DNA of 64,000 nt, taken from contig NZ_CP049869.1 of NCBI RefSeq assembly GCF_011300455.1, positions 620,001-684,000 of the forward strand, in the 5' to 3' direction. Positions within the stretch are counted from its first letter, which is position 1; every line of letters starts with the position of its first letter. The position numbers were made by a program, and so were the translations under genes. The DNA is from Sphingomonas piscis. Its GTDB lineage: Bacteria > Pseudomonadota > Alphaproteobacteria > Sphingomonadales > Sphingomonadaceae. This document shows positions 1 through 9,046 of this stretch, one piece after another. The notes beneath the pieces were generated by a model. It made no database searches and was not told the origin of the DNA. It saw only the letters and a list, made by a program, of their open reading frames with translations.

Positions 1-777
1 CACGCCGCTTTCCTCCAGCGCCGCAAGGTCGGCCGTCGGAGTACGCGACTTCCAGATCGCGACGGCCCCATCAGGCTCAGTCGCGGCATGGTTGATGAAG
101 CGAACCTCGGTGCTGCCATTCCACAGCAATGGGGCAACGGTCGGCTGCTTCCAGAACGCAAAGCCAACGGCCGCCTCGATCTGGCGATTGCTGTCGATGA
201 GTTCCTTCCAGAAAGTCAGGAGCTCGATGAGCTCGGCGAGTGTTATCGGCTGCCGCGTAAACGGGTCCGCATAGCCTCGCGTGTCGAGGAAGAGACGCTT
301 GAATAGCTCCGGGAGACTGGCTGGATCGGCCGCGAGCTGCGAATAACATCCCTCGCTTACGCAATGAACGGGCACGCCCGCGATCGCTGCAACCAGCACG
401 AGCTCATCACTGCCTTCGGCGATGACCTCTGTGGCGCCATTGACCAAGTGCCATGGATCGCACTCGCCGTATATTGTGTGCCCTTCCCTCGTCGCGGCGT
501 CCGGGTCACTTTGCCAGAACAGCAGCGGTGCGGCCGTCTCTTGCCCACCGAAACGCTGGTAAGTTTGGGCGCGGACCAACGTGTATGGCCTAGTAGGAAG
601 TGCAGGCCGTGCGCCCCAGAAACTCCCGCCGACCCGCCGCTCTGCGAGCATCGCAATCAGCCGGTGAGCGTCGTCGCCTGAAACCCCGTCGAGATTGTGA
701 GGGCCCATCAGCGACGCGGGCCGTGCGCCCGGAAAAGGCGGCACCCGAAAGAAATCAGGAGCTTCGTTCCTGTTCAT
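1..777 (-). CDS. KpsC-like capsule Kdo transferase, C-terminal part beyond the window
   Basis: An open frame of 259 codons runs from an ATG at 777 off the left edge. I read it as part of a KpsC-type (capsule synthesis) retaining Kdo transferase, which builds the Kdo linker of group 2 capsules. Supporting stretches are the 'ELVLVAAIAGVPVHC' segment around residue 125 (like the family's 'EALLxGKPV' loop), 'ADPFTRQPITLAELIE' and 'FWKQPTVAPLLWNGS'. The last visible residues resemble the start of the next KpsC half. It lies 37 bases downstream of rfbA on the same strand, probably cotranscribed. The N-terminal order is not that of classical KpsC, so it may be a shortened or rearranged relative. Confidence 0.6.
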   Translation of the reverse strand, partial: MNRNEAPDFFRVPPFPGARPASLMGPHNLDGVSGDDAHRLIAMLAERRVGGSFWGARPALPTRPYTLVRAQTYQRFGGQETAAPLLFWQSDPDAATREGHTIYGECDPWHLVNGATEVIAEGSDELVLVAAIAGVPVHCVSEGCYSQLAADPASLPELFKRLFLDTRGYADPFTRQPITLAELIELLTFWKELIDSNRQIEAAVGFAFWKQPTVAPLLWNGSTEVRFINHAATEPDGAVAIWKSRTPTADLAALEESGV

Positions 778-814
778 GGCTGCCAGGCCGCAGCTCCTTG
801 GCTCGACGCCCGGG

Positions 815-1687
815 TCAATACGACGACGTCAACAGCCTGCGAAGATAGACGGCATAATCGCTCTTGCCGAGGCGGGAGGTTGCGCGCTCCAGTCCTGCAT
901 CGTCGATGAACCCGTTGCGCCACGCAATCTCTTCCGGGCAGGCGATCTTCATGCCTTGCCGCCGTTCGAGCGTGGCCACGAACTCCGCAGCTTCGAGAAG
1001 GCTGTCGGGGGTTCCAGTGTCGAGCCAGGCATAGCCGCGGCCCATCACTTCGACATTGAGCTGGCCCTTCGCAAGGTAGGCACGATTGACATCCGTGATC
1101 TCAAACTCGCCTCGGTCCGACGGCGTGATGTTGGAAGCAATGTCCACAACCTGCTCGTCGTAGAAGTAGAGGCCGGTAACCGCCCAATTGGATCGCGGCT
1201 GGGCGGGCTTCTCCTCGATGCTTCGCGCCCGCATCTCAGCGTCGAAATCGACAACACCATAACGTTCGGCGTCGGCGACCTGGTAGGCGAACACCGTGGC
1301 GCCGGAAAGCCGTTGGCGAGCCTGCGTCAGGGTTTCGGAAAGGCCATGGCCGAAGAAGATGTTATCTCCCAGGACGAGGCACGAGGGCCCACCGGATACG
1401 AAGTCAGCGCCGATCGTGAAGGCCTGGGCAAGACCCTTGGGTTCCGGCTGAACGGCGTAGGAGAGGTTCATTCCCCATTGTGAGCCGTCGCCGAGAAGAT
1501 GCTGGAACCCGGCTGCGTCGTGCGGCGTGGTAATGATCAGAACATCCCGAATCCCGGCCAGCATCAATGTGCTGAGCGGGTAATAAATCATCGGCTTGTC
1601 ATAGACGGGCATCAACTGCTTCGAGACGGCCAGCGTCATCGGGTAAAGACGCGTTCCGCTGCCCCCCGCCAGGATGATCCCCTTCAT
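815..1687 (-). CDS. rfbA: Glucose-1-phosphate thymidylyltransferase
   Basis: Makes dTDP-glucose from dTTP and glucose-1-phosphate, the first step to dTDP-L-rhamnose and related 6-deoxysugars. The protein starts '[16 protein letters not shown]', the nucleotidyltransferase signature, and continues with '[16 protein letters not shown]'; '[19 protein letters not shown]' is the sugar-binding region. The 290-residue length is normal for the family. An in-frame ATG at 1708 would add seven residues that family members lack, so 1687 is preferred. rfbC is in this window; rfbB and rfbD were not found and may lie beyond the left edge. Confidence 0.95.
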   Translation of the reverse strand: MKGIILAGGSGTRLYPMTLAVSKQLMPVYDKPMIYYPLSTLMLAGIRDVLIITTPHDAAGFQHLLGDGSQWGMNLSYAVQPEPKGLAQAFTIGADFVSGGPSCLVLGDNIFFGHGLSETLTQARQRLSGATVFAYQVADAERYGVVDFDAEMRARSIEEKPAQPRSNWAVTGLYFYDEQVVDIASNITPSDRGEFEITDVNRAYLAKGQLNVEVMGRGYAWLDTGTPDSLLEAAEFVATLERRQGMKIACPEEIAWRNGFIDDAGLERATSRLGKSDYAVYLRRLLTSSY

Positions 1688-1799
1688 CGACCCGTCACCA
1701 TTGAACAATCAAGCATTGACCCCGCCCGGCTTCTCCAAACGTGCAGGGCTCTGCGGCTAGGTATGGTCGACATCATCTGCCGCGCTTTATCTATGGTCT

Positions 1800-2927
1800 T
1801 CAGATTAGAAAAGCGTCGCTCGCGGCGCGGCCCGAACTCACTTCATGAACGAAGCTGCCGAGACGGGCTGCGCGAACCTCGTAATCGTCGGTGCGATCAA
1901 CTCGTGAGTCTTGGATGTGAGAACAAACGTCTTGGTCGATCGCTGCGGCCATGATCTCGGCCTGATCGTCCCAAGTATTCCCCAGACCAGCAAATCGGCC
2001 GAGATCGCGCATCAGCGCGGGCAGCGCGAGAACAGCCGAGTGCTTCTTCCGGTCCATCGACAAGCCCGCCTGAGCCAGGACGTGATCCGAAATCAGCCAC
2101 CTCTCACATATGTCCTGAAGCAGCGGAGAGAAGCGCCGCATCGACGCTGGCCGCCTGGAAATGATTGCAGTGTCCGGAACTGCGGACCCGCAAAGCTCCA
2201 GAGCATGGATGGCGCTGCCCTCGGCAAAAATCGCCAATTCGGCGCTTCGCAAGGCCTCGACCAGCTGAGTTAGGCTAAGGTCCTCAGGATAGACGACCTC
2301 GAAACCTGCTTTCTGAAGTGCTTTTTCAACGAAGCTCTCGCCGTAGAAGGAGCCGCTGTGCTGGTGACGGAGGCGCGAGATGTACAAGCGTCGGGAGCCG
2401 GAAGGAGGCGGAAGCCGCCAGCTGAGTTCCCTGTCCAGCATGCTCTGGTAACCGGGAAAGGTGGTTGGGCCGGCCAGCGTCCTCGCCTGCTGCCCGACGA
2501 ACAGCCGGCGAAAGCGGATCGGCTCTGTAATCGGTATGACATGCGATTTGGAAAAGCCGTGGAAATTCAGCGCCTCCGTCATGTAGGGCATGATCTTCGT
2601 GTTGTTGACGAGATTGAAGGCCACCTTGGCGCTGTGCAGTTCCTTAAGCGCGTAGCGGGGCCAGAGGCGGTGGATGCTCTCCGTCAAGGCATGGCCGAAG
2701 TGCCTGAACATCAGGCCGCCATAGATGACAGGCTCTTCGACGATGGTCGTCGCCTTCGCATCGTTCAACGGCAGGATCGTCAGCGCGCTCTCCGCCTTTC
2801 CATATCGATAGTGCTGCAAAGCCGGCGACGGCGGGCTGGCCTCAACCGTGAGGCTGCCCTTGCTGCTGGGTCCTACCAACGGTCCAATGGTGATGTCCTG
2901 AAGCTCGATGATCTCAGGCCAGTCCAT
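1800..2927 (-). CDS. GT61 (DUF563) family glycosyltransferase
   Basis: A 375-residue protein of the GT61/DUF563 type found in capsule and exopolysaccharide loci. Typical pieces are 'IVEEPVIYGGLMFRHFGHAL' (the family's 'GHxxxE' region, followed by 'TESIHRLW'), 'RRLYISR' and the late 'AIFAEGSAIHALELCGS' segment that matches the family's 'GxHGAGL' acceptor loop. The start at 2927 ('MDWPEIIEL') is chosen because the longer frame to 3083 adds low-complexity Arg-rich sequence. It shares its architecture with the gene at 4674-5708. The acceptor and donor sugars cannot be told from sequence. Confidence 0.8.
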   Translation of the reverse strand: MDWPEIIELQDITIGPLVGPSSKGSLTVEASPPSPALQHYRYGKAESALTILPLNDAKATTIVEEPVIYGGLMFRHFGHALTESIHRLWPRYALKELHSAKVAFNLVNNTKIMPYMTEALNFHGFSKSHVIPITEPIRFRRLFVGQQARTLAGPTTFPGYQSMLDRELSWRLPPPSGSRRLYISRLRHQHSGSFYGESFVEKALQKAGFEVVYPEDLSLTQLVEALRSAELAIFAEGSAIHALELCGSAVPDTAIISRRPASMRRFSPLLQDICERWLISDHVLAQAGLSMDRKKHSAVLALPALMRDLGRFAGLGNTWDDQAEIMAAAIDQDVCSHIQDSRVDRTDDYEVRAARLGSFVHEVSSGRAASDAFLI

Positions 2928-3185
2928 GATGAGGCGACTTGCTCCAGATGAGGTGACGGACAAAAGGTGGCAATCCCTCCTTCGTCGCCAGAACCTACTA
3001 GAGAGCACGGCCCGCAGACTCAATCGGCCGGCGTGAGCTCCAAGGTGCTGTTGCGTGCGGATCCGGTCGCAACCACTTGCCATATCGATCCGATTGATGG
3101 CTTTGCCGGATTGAAGGCAGATCGAGTTCGTTGATAAGCCACGAACCGCTCCGAGCGGACTTTCGTGGGGTTGGGAGACAGTCGA

Positions 3186-4670
3186 GTGATTGGCGAGGAA
3201 GCGAGCACGGTCAGAAGCGCCGATCAGGCCAATTCCTCATCTCCGCTTGCCAAGCTTTCGTATGAAGAGGCGATCGCCAATAATCAGGCAGCCTTGTCCC
3301 GGTGGCCTCGTGACCAGGAGGCGCAGGAAGCCCGCCTTGTCCCTTTCTGCCAGCCGGGCATCCGGCCGACCTTCAGTATCCATCCCGACGATCTGATTTT
3401 CACGATCGGGTCCTGCTTCGCTCGCAATATCGAACAGCATCTGATCGCCGGCGGCTTCAGCGTCGCCGTCAGCCGCTTCGACGAGATGTGCCAGGCGGAA
3501 GGCGTGAAGGTGAAATCCAACACGCTGAACAAGTTCGTGGCGCAGTCCATCGTGAACGAACTCTCCTGGGCACTCGAACCCGGCGCTGAATTCCCGCGCG
3601 AGTCGATCGTTGAGGTGAAGAACGAGCGATATCTGGACATGCAGCTTGCGCCGGGCCTGCTTCCGACGAGCCTGGACACCGCCTTGCGAACACGGCGGGC
3701 CGTTTCAAGCTACATGCGCATGGTGAAGGATGCGAAGGTCGTCATCGTGACCTTGGGGCTTGCCGAAGCCTGGTATGACACCGCCCTCGATCTCTACACC
3801 AACACCATGCCGATGAAGGGCACGGTGGAGCGCTATCCCGGGCGGTTCGAGCATCATGTCCTGGAATATAATCAGTTGCTCCGGTCGCTCCGGCACATGT
3901 TGTCCCTGTTGGAGCAATACGGGAACCCAGACTTCCGGATGATCCTGACGGTGTCGCCTGTCGCAATGGGGGCAACCTTCACTGAACATGATGCGCTGGT
4001 TGCCAACACCTACTCGAAAGCGGTTCAGCGGGCGGCGGTCGAGGCGATCTGCAGGGAACACGACCGCGTCGACTATCTCCCTACCTTTGAGAGCGTAACG
4101 CTGTCTGACCAATCGCTGGCGTGGCGGGAAGATCGCGCCCACGTGTCTACCGACATCGTTCGCTTGAACGTTCTTCGAATGGAGAAGGCCTATTCAGCTC
4201 GGACTGCCGACACATCGTCCGAGCAGTCGCTGGACGCGGCTCACGTTGAGGCGGTGAAGCTTGCCAAAGAGGGCAAGTCTCTCGCCAAAGCGGGCGACAT
4301 GCAGGCTGCCGACCAGCTTTTCCGGCGGGCAGTAGAACTGGCGCCGGACGAGGTCCTTCCGCATCTCTACTGGGGAGACGCTTTGTATCGGCAGGGGCAC
4401 TTCGGAGAGGCTGCGCGGGAGCTTCAGACCGCTATGGATCTGGGCGGTCGAGTGTATGAGATCGCGTACACGCTGGCCAAATGCCACGCGAAAGTCCTGA
4501 ATTGGCCTCAAGCCGAAGTCGCCGCCCGGGCAGCGATCGAGGACTCGCCCGATGCTGCAGGCCCCTACAAGCTGCTCTCCAAGGCGCTCAAGCAGCTTGG
4601 CCACACGGCGGAAGCCGAGCGCTTTTTGGCAAAGCATCAGCAATTAACCGAGCAGCAGACCCAAGCTTAA
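3186..4670 (+). CDS. GSCFA-domain protein with C-terminal TPR repeats
   Basis: Carries the GSCFA motif that names its family ('FTIGSCFARNIEQHL', motif near residue 75). The GSCFA family belongs to the SGNH-hydrolase fold group, so an acyl-ester hydrolase or acyltransferase role on the polysaccharide is possible. From about residue 350 there are roughly four TPR-like helix pairs ('AGDMQAADQLFRRAVELAP' and following), probably for protein contacts. The GTG at 3186 has GGGAG eight bases upstream; an in-frame GTG at 3165 also exists. The next gene starts 3 bases after its stop, so they are cotranscribed. A second GSCFA gene lies at 36873-37949. Confidence 0.8.
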   Translation: MIGEEASTVRSADQANSSSPLAKLSYEEAIANNQAALSRWPRDQEAQEARLVPFCQPGIRPTFSIHPDDLIFTIGSCFARNIEQHLIAGGFSVAVSRFDEMCQAEGVKVKSNTLNKFVAQSIVNELSWALEPGAEFPRESIVEVKNERYLDMQLAPGLLPTSLDTALRTRRAVSSYMRMVKDAKVVIVTLGLAEAWYDTALDLYTNTMPMKGTVERYPGRFEHHVLEYNQLLRSLRHMLSLLEQYGNPDFRMILTVSPVAMGATFTEHDALVANTYSKAVQRAAVEAICREHDRVDYLPTFESVTLSDQSLAWREDRAHVSTDIVRLNVLRMEKAYSARTADTSSEQSLDAAHVEAVKLAKEGKSLAKAGDMQAADQLFRRAVELAPDEVLPHLYWGDALYRQGHFGEAARELQTAMDLGGRVYEIAYTLAKCHAKVLNWPQAEVAARAAIEDSPDAAGPYKLLSKALKQLGHTAEAERFLAKHQQLTEQQTQA

Positions 4671-4673
4671 CCC

Positions 4674-5708
4674 ATGGGCCATCAATTCTTTTATGGTTTC
4701 GAAACGGGGGAAGCGGAGGAGCGGCTAAGAAAAGTCGTCACGGAGCCTGATAGCGCCCGCCCGCCCATCCACCACTTGGTAGACGCGATCGCGCTGCCCG
4801 GCATGCCCGAATTGTACGACACCACCGGACTCCGCATCGACGAGGCGGCGGTGAGAACCTTGTCGGCGGATGCTCCCCCTATCCGGCGACAGAAACTGCA
4901 CCGCTCCGAAAACCAGGTCAGCGTTCCTGCCCGGCTGAAGGTAGTTGAAGAACCCGTGCTGTTTTGCGGGCACCTGATGAAGCATTACGGGCATTTCGTG
5001 ATCGAGAGCATGTCACGCCTCTGGGCTCGTGATCTGCATACCGATCTGCCCGTTCTATTCACTCGGCCCGGCAAATGGCGGGAGCCGCCATCCTACGGGA
5101 CGGACGTGCTTGCGGCGCTGGGTGTGGAAGCCCGAATGATGGCCGTCGACGAGCCGACGATCTTCCGCCAAGTCGTCTGTCCCGGAACTGCGTTCGAGTA
5201 TCGTTGGAAAGCCTTTACGGTCGCCGATGAGCCGCACTTGACCGTGGCGAAGAATTTAGCTGGCTCGCCCACGACCGACTGGCGAAGGCCGGTGTATCTC
5301 ACCAGGAGCGGCCTTCCGGGTGACCTTCGGAAAAGCAAGGAGGAGCCGGAACTTGAAGCCGAGTTGCTTCAGCGCGGCTTCGACATTGTTCGGCCTGAGA
5401 CCTTGTCGTTGGCTGAACAAATTTCACTATTCGACAATGCGCCCCTTGTGGTGGGTACCGTAGGCTCGGCAATGCACACGGCCTTGTTCTCCCGGTCCGC
5501 AAACCGGAAGCTGGCAATCCTGAACTGGGGTCGCGGGTTCGAAAATTGCCTTCTCGTGGACTCGGTCAAGGAGCATGACTCCTATTACCTGAAATCCATG
5601 CAACGGCGCGGCGACACGGGCGAGCATGTGCTGGACGTCGCGCGAACCCTTCAGCTGCTCACCGAAGCGGGCCTTGTTGACCGCAAAACGTACGTCGGAT
5701 CAGCCTAG
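4674..5708 (+). CDS. GT61 (DUF563) family glycosyltransferase
   Basis: A 344-residue paralogue of the GT61 gene at 1800-2927. Shared features are 'VVEEPVLFCGHLMKHYGHFV' followed by 'IESMSRLWA', 'RPVYLTRSGLPG', and the late 'PLVVGTVGSAMHTALF' segment equivalent to the family's acceptor loop. It starts 3 bases after the GSCFA gene and probably depends on it for translation. It is expected to be a cytoplasmic transferase adding a sugar to the repeat unit; the linkage is unknown. Confidence 0.8.
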   Translation: MGHQFFYGFETGEAEERLRKVVTEPDSARPPIHHLVDAIALPGMPELYDTTGLRIDEAAVRTLSADAPPIRRQKLHRSENQVSVPARLKVVEEPVLFCGHLMKHYGHFVIESMSRLWARDLHTDLPVLFTRPGKWREPPSYGTDVLAALGVEARMMAVDEPTIFRQVVCPGTAFEYRWKAFTVADEPHLTVAKNLAGSPTTDWRRPVYLTRSGLPGDLRKSKEEPELEAELLQRGFDIVRPETLSLAEQISLFDNAPLVVGTVGSAMHTALFSRSANRKLAILNWGRGFENCLLVDSVKEHDSYYLKSMQRRGDTGEHVLDVARTLQLLTEAGLVDRKTYVGSA

Positions 5709-5710
5709 AC

Positions 5711-5742
5711 GAGGGCTCGGCAGCCAAGTGCCGCCAAGCCTC
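5711..5742. terminator. Hairpin between convergent genes
   Basis: An imperfect hairpin fills the gap between the convergent GT61 gene and rfbC: the inner stem CGGCA/TGCCG (5718-5722 with 5729-5733), loop GCCAAG, then an outer stem GAGG(G)CT/AGCCTC with a one-base bulge. There is no T tract on either side, so a role in stopping transcription is tentative. Confidence 0.35.
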
Positions 5743-6310
5743 AATCGTTCAGGGAAAAATAGGCCGGAAGCTGCTTCAGCGTCGGCTGAACCCTATCCTT
5801 GGCCGACAAGGATTCAGGATCGGCGATCGCGGGCCAGTCGATCGCGATGTCGGGATCATCCCACGCGACGCCCTTGTCGTGCTCCGGGCTGTAGTAGCTG
5901 GTCACGCGGTAGCTGATTACGGAGTCGGGTTCCAAGGTGCAGAAGCCATGCGCAAAGCCGGCAGGTATCCAGAAATGCTTGTTGTCGTCGGGACTTAGCT
6001 CCAGCGCGACATGCTGTCCGTAGCTGGGAGAGTTGCGCCGCAAGTCGACGGCAACGTCCAGGAGGCGGCCCGCCAGGCATCGGACCAGCTTGCCCTGCGC
6101 GGCTGGGTGCGACTGGAAGTGAAGGCCGCGGATGGTTCCGGCGCGTTTGCTGAGGGACTGATTGTCTTGAACAAAGGCGGTCGGCCCGACCCGCTCGGCA
6201 AAAGCGCTGAGACGAAACACTTCCGAGAAGTAGCCTCGCTCGTCCTCCAGCTTGCGAGGTGTGATCTCGAGCAGGCCTTCCACAGCGAAGGTTCGAAATT
6301 CCATTGCCAT
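5741..6310 (-). CDS. rfbC: dTDP-4-dehydrorhamnose 3,5-epimerase
   Basis: Third enzyme of dTDP-L-rhamnose synthesis, epimerising dTDP-4-keto-6-deoxyglucose at C3 and C5. The cupin signature 'RGLHFQSHP' carries the catalytic His (residue 64), and 'GRLLDVAVDLRRNSP' and 'ISYRVTSYYSPEHDKG' hold the family's Asp and Tyr regions. The 189-residue length is normal. ATG codons at 6310 and 6304 are both possible starts. Together with rfbA, and an L-rhamnose 4-epimerase-like gene at 35740, it points to rhamnose or 6-deoxy-talose in the surface polymer. Confidence 0.95.
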   Translation of the reverse strand: MAMEFRTFAVEGLLEITPRKLEDERGYFSEVFRLSAFAERVGPTAFVQDNQSLSKRAGTIRGLHFQSHPAAQGKLVRCLAGRLLDVAVDLRRNSPSYGQHVALELSPDDNKHFWIPAGFAHGFCTLEPDSVISYRVTSYYSPEHDKGVAWDDPDIAIDWPAIADPESLSAKDRVQPTLKQLPAYFSLND

Positions 6311-6369
6311 TCCATTATGGTGTGAAGTGGCGGCGGCTTAGCTGATCGACCTGCAGATGCAAACGCCGG

Positions 6370-7524
6370 CTAGAGTCGAGGAAGCCAGTCGGTAACGATC
6401 GCAAAATGCGACTCCCAATCGGGAGCTTTGAACGTCTCCACATCCCTCAGTTGCCGAGAGCGGTCTTCACTGTCCGCCGAATATTCCAGGATCTTCTGCT
6501 CCCAAGCCTGCGGATCTTCAGGATCGAGGTAGGAAGGAATCGTGCCGACGATCTCACGGTACACGGCCAAGTCCGCAGCGATGACCGGCACCTGTAATTG
6601 CAGCGCCTCGATCACCGGAAGGCCAAAGCCCTCCACGCGCGAGGGCATCAGCAACGCACGGGCACCACGCATCCAGCTGGCGAGTTCATCATCGTCGCAC
6701 CGTCCACACTCGCGAACGAAACCGGAGAGCGAGCCCGGGTTGTCGAGAACCGAGGTTACCGCGTCCGCCTCCCACCCGCGTTGACCGACGATGACGAGGA
6801 TTGGCGCGCCGTCACCCAGCTTGGCGACCAGGGACTTCCAGACCGCCAGGAGTAGGAGGTGGTTCTTTCGCGCCTCTATCGTCCCGACGGTGATGAAATA
6901 TGGCCGGTCGAGCAACTTCGGCTCCGCACTGCGTAGCGGGGAGGTGCCGCTGATCCACGCTAGGATGGTATCCGGCATCGGTAGCCGCGACTGCTCGGCG
7001 AATGTGCGAAGTTCAGCGCATGTAGCCGCGGAATTGCAGATGATGCCCGTTGCGCTGATCAACGCGTTTCGCGTTCGAAGCGCGTGCTTGTCGGCTTCGC
7101 CGGCGCGACAATATTGCGGGTGCGTGATCGGGATCAGATCGTGGATGAGGTAGACGGCCTTGACCTTGTGCCGTGCGACCCAGTTGACCAAGCCATCATG
7201 GTCCAGCCCCGTGTGGCCCACGTTCAAATAGACCATGTTCGCGCGCGGCGGGGCCGTACTTGCCCTCAGCAGACCTAAGGCTAGGCATGAGACCAACGAC
7301 GGGCGAACGCCGCGATCGTCGGAGCAAATTAGCTCAAAGAGCCGACGCGAGTCCTTTTTGTTAAAAACCCAGACCTTGCCGCGGAACTGAACGACCGCCT
7401 GCGCCTCACGGCCGAACCGCAGCACGTATTCGAAACAGACGCGGTCGATCCCCGTTGGGAGGCGCAGCGTCCATCGGCGCCAGACCAGGCGCGACACGTC
7501 GATCAGCAAGGTGCCCTCGGTCAT
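6370..7524 (-). CDS. GT4-type glycosyltransferase
   Basis: A 384-residue GT-B fold glycosyltransferase. The C-terminal donor domain has 'YFITVGTIEARKNHLLLLAV' and the family motif 'LMPSRVEGFGLPVIEALQLQ' (E-x7-E type), which binds the nucleotide sugar. The N-terminal region includes 'AVYLIHDLIPITHPQYC', seen in mannosyl/rhamnosyl transferases such as those of A-band polysaccharide. It lies between rfbC and the kpsD-like gene, all on the minus strand. Donor and linkage are not predictable. Confidence 0.88.
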   Translation of the reverse strand: MTEGTLLIDVSRLVWRRWTLRLPTGIDRVCFEYVLRFGREAQAVVQFRGKVWVFNKKDSRRLFELICSDDRGVRPSLVSCLALGLLRASTAPPRANMVYLNVGHTGLDHDGLVNWVARHKVKAVYLIHDLIPITHPQYCRAGEADKHALRTRNALISATGIICNSAATCAELRTFAEQSRLPMPDTILAWISGTSPLRSAEPKLLDRPYFITVGTIEARKNHLLLLAVWKSLVAKLGDGAPILVIVGQRGWEADAVTSVLDNPGSLSGFVRECGRCDDDELASWMRGARALLMPSRVEGFGLPVIEALQLQVPVIAADLAVYREIVGTIPSYLDPEDPQAWEQKILEYSADSEDRSRQLRDVETFKAPDWESHFAIVTDWLPRL

Positions 7525-7635
7525 GGAAACGACATGGAGCGCGAGATGAGCACGTCGCCTGCATTTTGAAGTCGTGCAGGCGTTACGTCAGGTGCTCCAC
7601 GTCCCCATGCGCGACGTGACTTCGCATTCACTGCC

Positions 7636-8844
7636 TTATTGCACCAACCCCGGCACAGCTTGACCAAGCCCGATGAAGGTGAAGGCCATCGACGACAGGA
7701 TACCCACGAAGCGCTGCAAGTCCGAAATGGGCGCGCTTGCGACATAGAGGATGTCCTCGTCGCGCATCGGAAAATGCTGCGCAGCGAAGAGGGTGGCCGG
7801 GTTGCGGAAGTCAACGCGGTAGATGATCGGAATGCGGCCATCCGCGGTTCGTGGTGAGATGGCAGCAATCTCCGGAGCAACGGCCGAAGGGGTTTCGAAG
7901 CGGAATACGAAAGCGCCCTTGGCATTCGCGCGGTCATCCCTCAAGCCACCGACACGCCCCATTGCATTGGCGAGTGTGAGCCCGGTGCTTTCGAAGTCGA
8001 TCTCGCCGCTCTTGCTGGCCGCGCCCAGCGCAGTGAAGCTGTACGGCTGATAGTGCAGCGTGACGATGTCGTTCCGCCCGACCCGAATGTTTTGGGCAGG
8101 ATCGCGGATGATCTCCTCGAGTGGCTGCGCTGCGACTTGCCCTTGCCGCGTGACCTGTACCATCACCTTGCCAACCGGTCGGCTCGGGCCACCGGCAAGA
8201 GAAATCACGTCGAGCAGACGCTCGCCGGTCGGAGTGATGGGCACCCGGCCGCTCTTTCCGACCTCGCCCACCACTGCCACAGTTGAGCTCATGTTCTGAG
8301 CAATGCGCACGGAAACTTGAGGGTCGTGCGCCATTCCTTTCAATCGGGCCTGAATTTGACGTTCGACCTGTTGTGGAGTTCGGCCGGCCGCGGTGATCGC
8401 GCCTGCAAACGGAACACGGATCTGGCCGTTTTCATCGACCATGAGCTCCGGGATGGTGGCGCTAGAACCGATCATTTCGCCGCCGGCGACCGAGCTGGCG
8501 CCGAACGAACGGTTGCCGCCGAATAGAACCGCGGGCGGCGCTTCCATGACTGTAACCTGGAGAAGGTCTCCGTGTCCGATGATGGTCTGGGTTACGGCTG
8601 CGTCGCCAAGCGTCTGCGACAACGGCCGCTCCCGATGCGCGGCTTCCACGAAGCGGGCCAGCGGGTCGGTGACGTCCACGACCTGGATAGGTGCGGAGCC
8701 GATCATGACACCATCCGACTTGTTGATCGCGCCGGCCGTCGGGCCGCCCGCACCAGGAGCAATAGCGGTACAGGAGGTCAGCATTACGGCTGCCGCTAGT
8801 CCCAAGCACCGCAACGGCGCACCGATGGCTCTACGCAATTTCAT
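7636..8844 (-). CDS. Polysaccharide export outer-membrane lipoprotein (Wza/KpsD family)
   Basis: Outer-membrane or periplasmic export channel component for the capsule. The N-terminus 'MKLRRAIGAPLRCLGLAAAV' leads to lipobox LTSC with Cys25 as the lipidated residue. A poly-export (PES) domain follows ('IIGHGDLLQVTVMEAPPAV', then 'VDENGQIRVPFAGAITAAGR'), then SLBB-type segments ('STVAVVGEVGKSGRVPI', 'YSFTALGAASKSGEIDF'). The length of 402 residues fits Wza/CtrA/KpsD-like proteins. It is divergent from kpsE across a 202-base region, the usual pairing of outer- and inner-membrane capsule export parts. Confidence 0.9.
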   Translation of the reverse strand: MKLRRAIGAPLRCLGLAAAVMLTSCTAIAPGAGGPTAGAINKSDGVMIGSAPIQVVDVTDPLARFVEAAHRERPLSQTLGDAAVTQTIIGHGDLLQVTVMEAPPAVLFGGNRSFGASSVAGGEMIGSSATIPELMVDENGQIRVPFAGAITAAGRTPQQVERQIQARLKGMAHDPQVSVRIAQNMSSTVAVVGEVGKSGRVPITPTGERLLDVISLAGGPSRPVGKVMVQVTRQGQVAAQPLEEIIRDPAQNIRVGRNDIVTLHYQPYSFTALGAASKSGEIDFESTGLTLANAMGRVGGLRDDRANAKGAFVFRFETPSAVAPEIAAISPRTADGRIPIIYRVDFRNPATLFAAQHFPMRDEDILYVASAPISDLQRFVGILSSMAFTFIGLGQAVPGLVQ

Positions 8845-9046
8845 TCTGGAAGATCCCGTCCCAAACTCAAGGCTTTGAAGTAGTGTACCTATTTACCTAG
8901 GTTCCATAAAGCCTTACGCCCTTGCTCAACAATGAACGGCCGCCGCCCAAAAGGTTACACGCTGATGAACGCGCACATACCATTGTTCAATGAGCGTTCA
9001 TTCGGCTAAGCCGATGCGCCGCATCACTTAACAGCCAGAGCGAATT
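8845..9046. promoter_or_regulatory. Divergent capsule-export control region with inverted repeats
   Basis: The only spacer between the kpsD-like gene (left) and kpsE (right), so both promoters must lie here or nearby. It holds AATGAACG at 8931-8938 and its exact inverse CGTTCATT at 8995-9002, plus a separate 12-base dyad CATTG-TT-CAATG at 8981-8992. These could bind a regulator. No confident -35/-10 pair was identified by eye. Confidence 0.4.

Noticed and set aside
815..1708. rfbA start at 1708
   Set aside because: It would put seven residues before the conserved 'MKGIILAGG' start.
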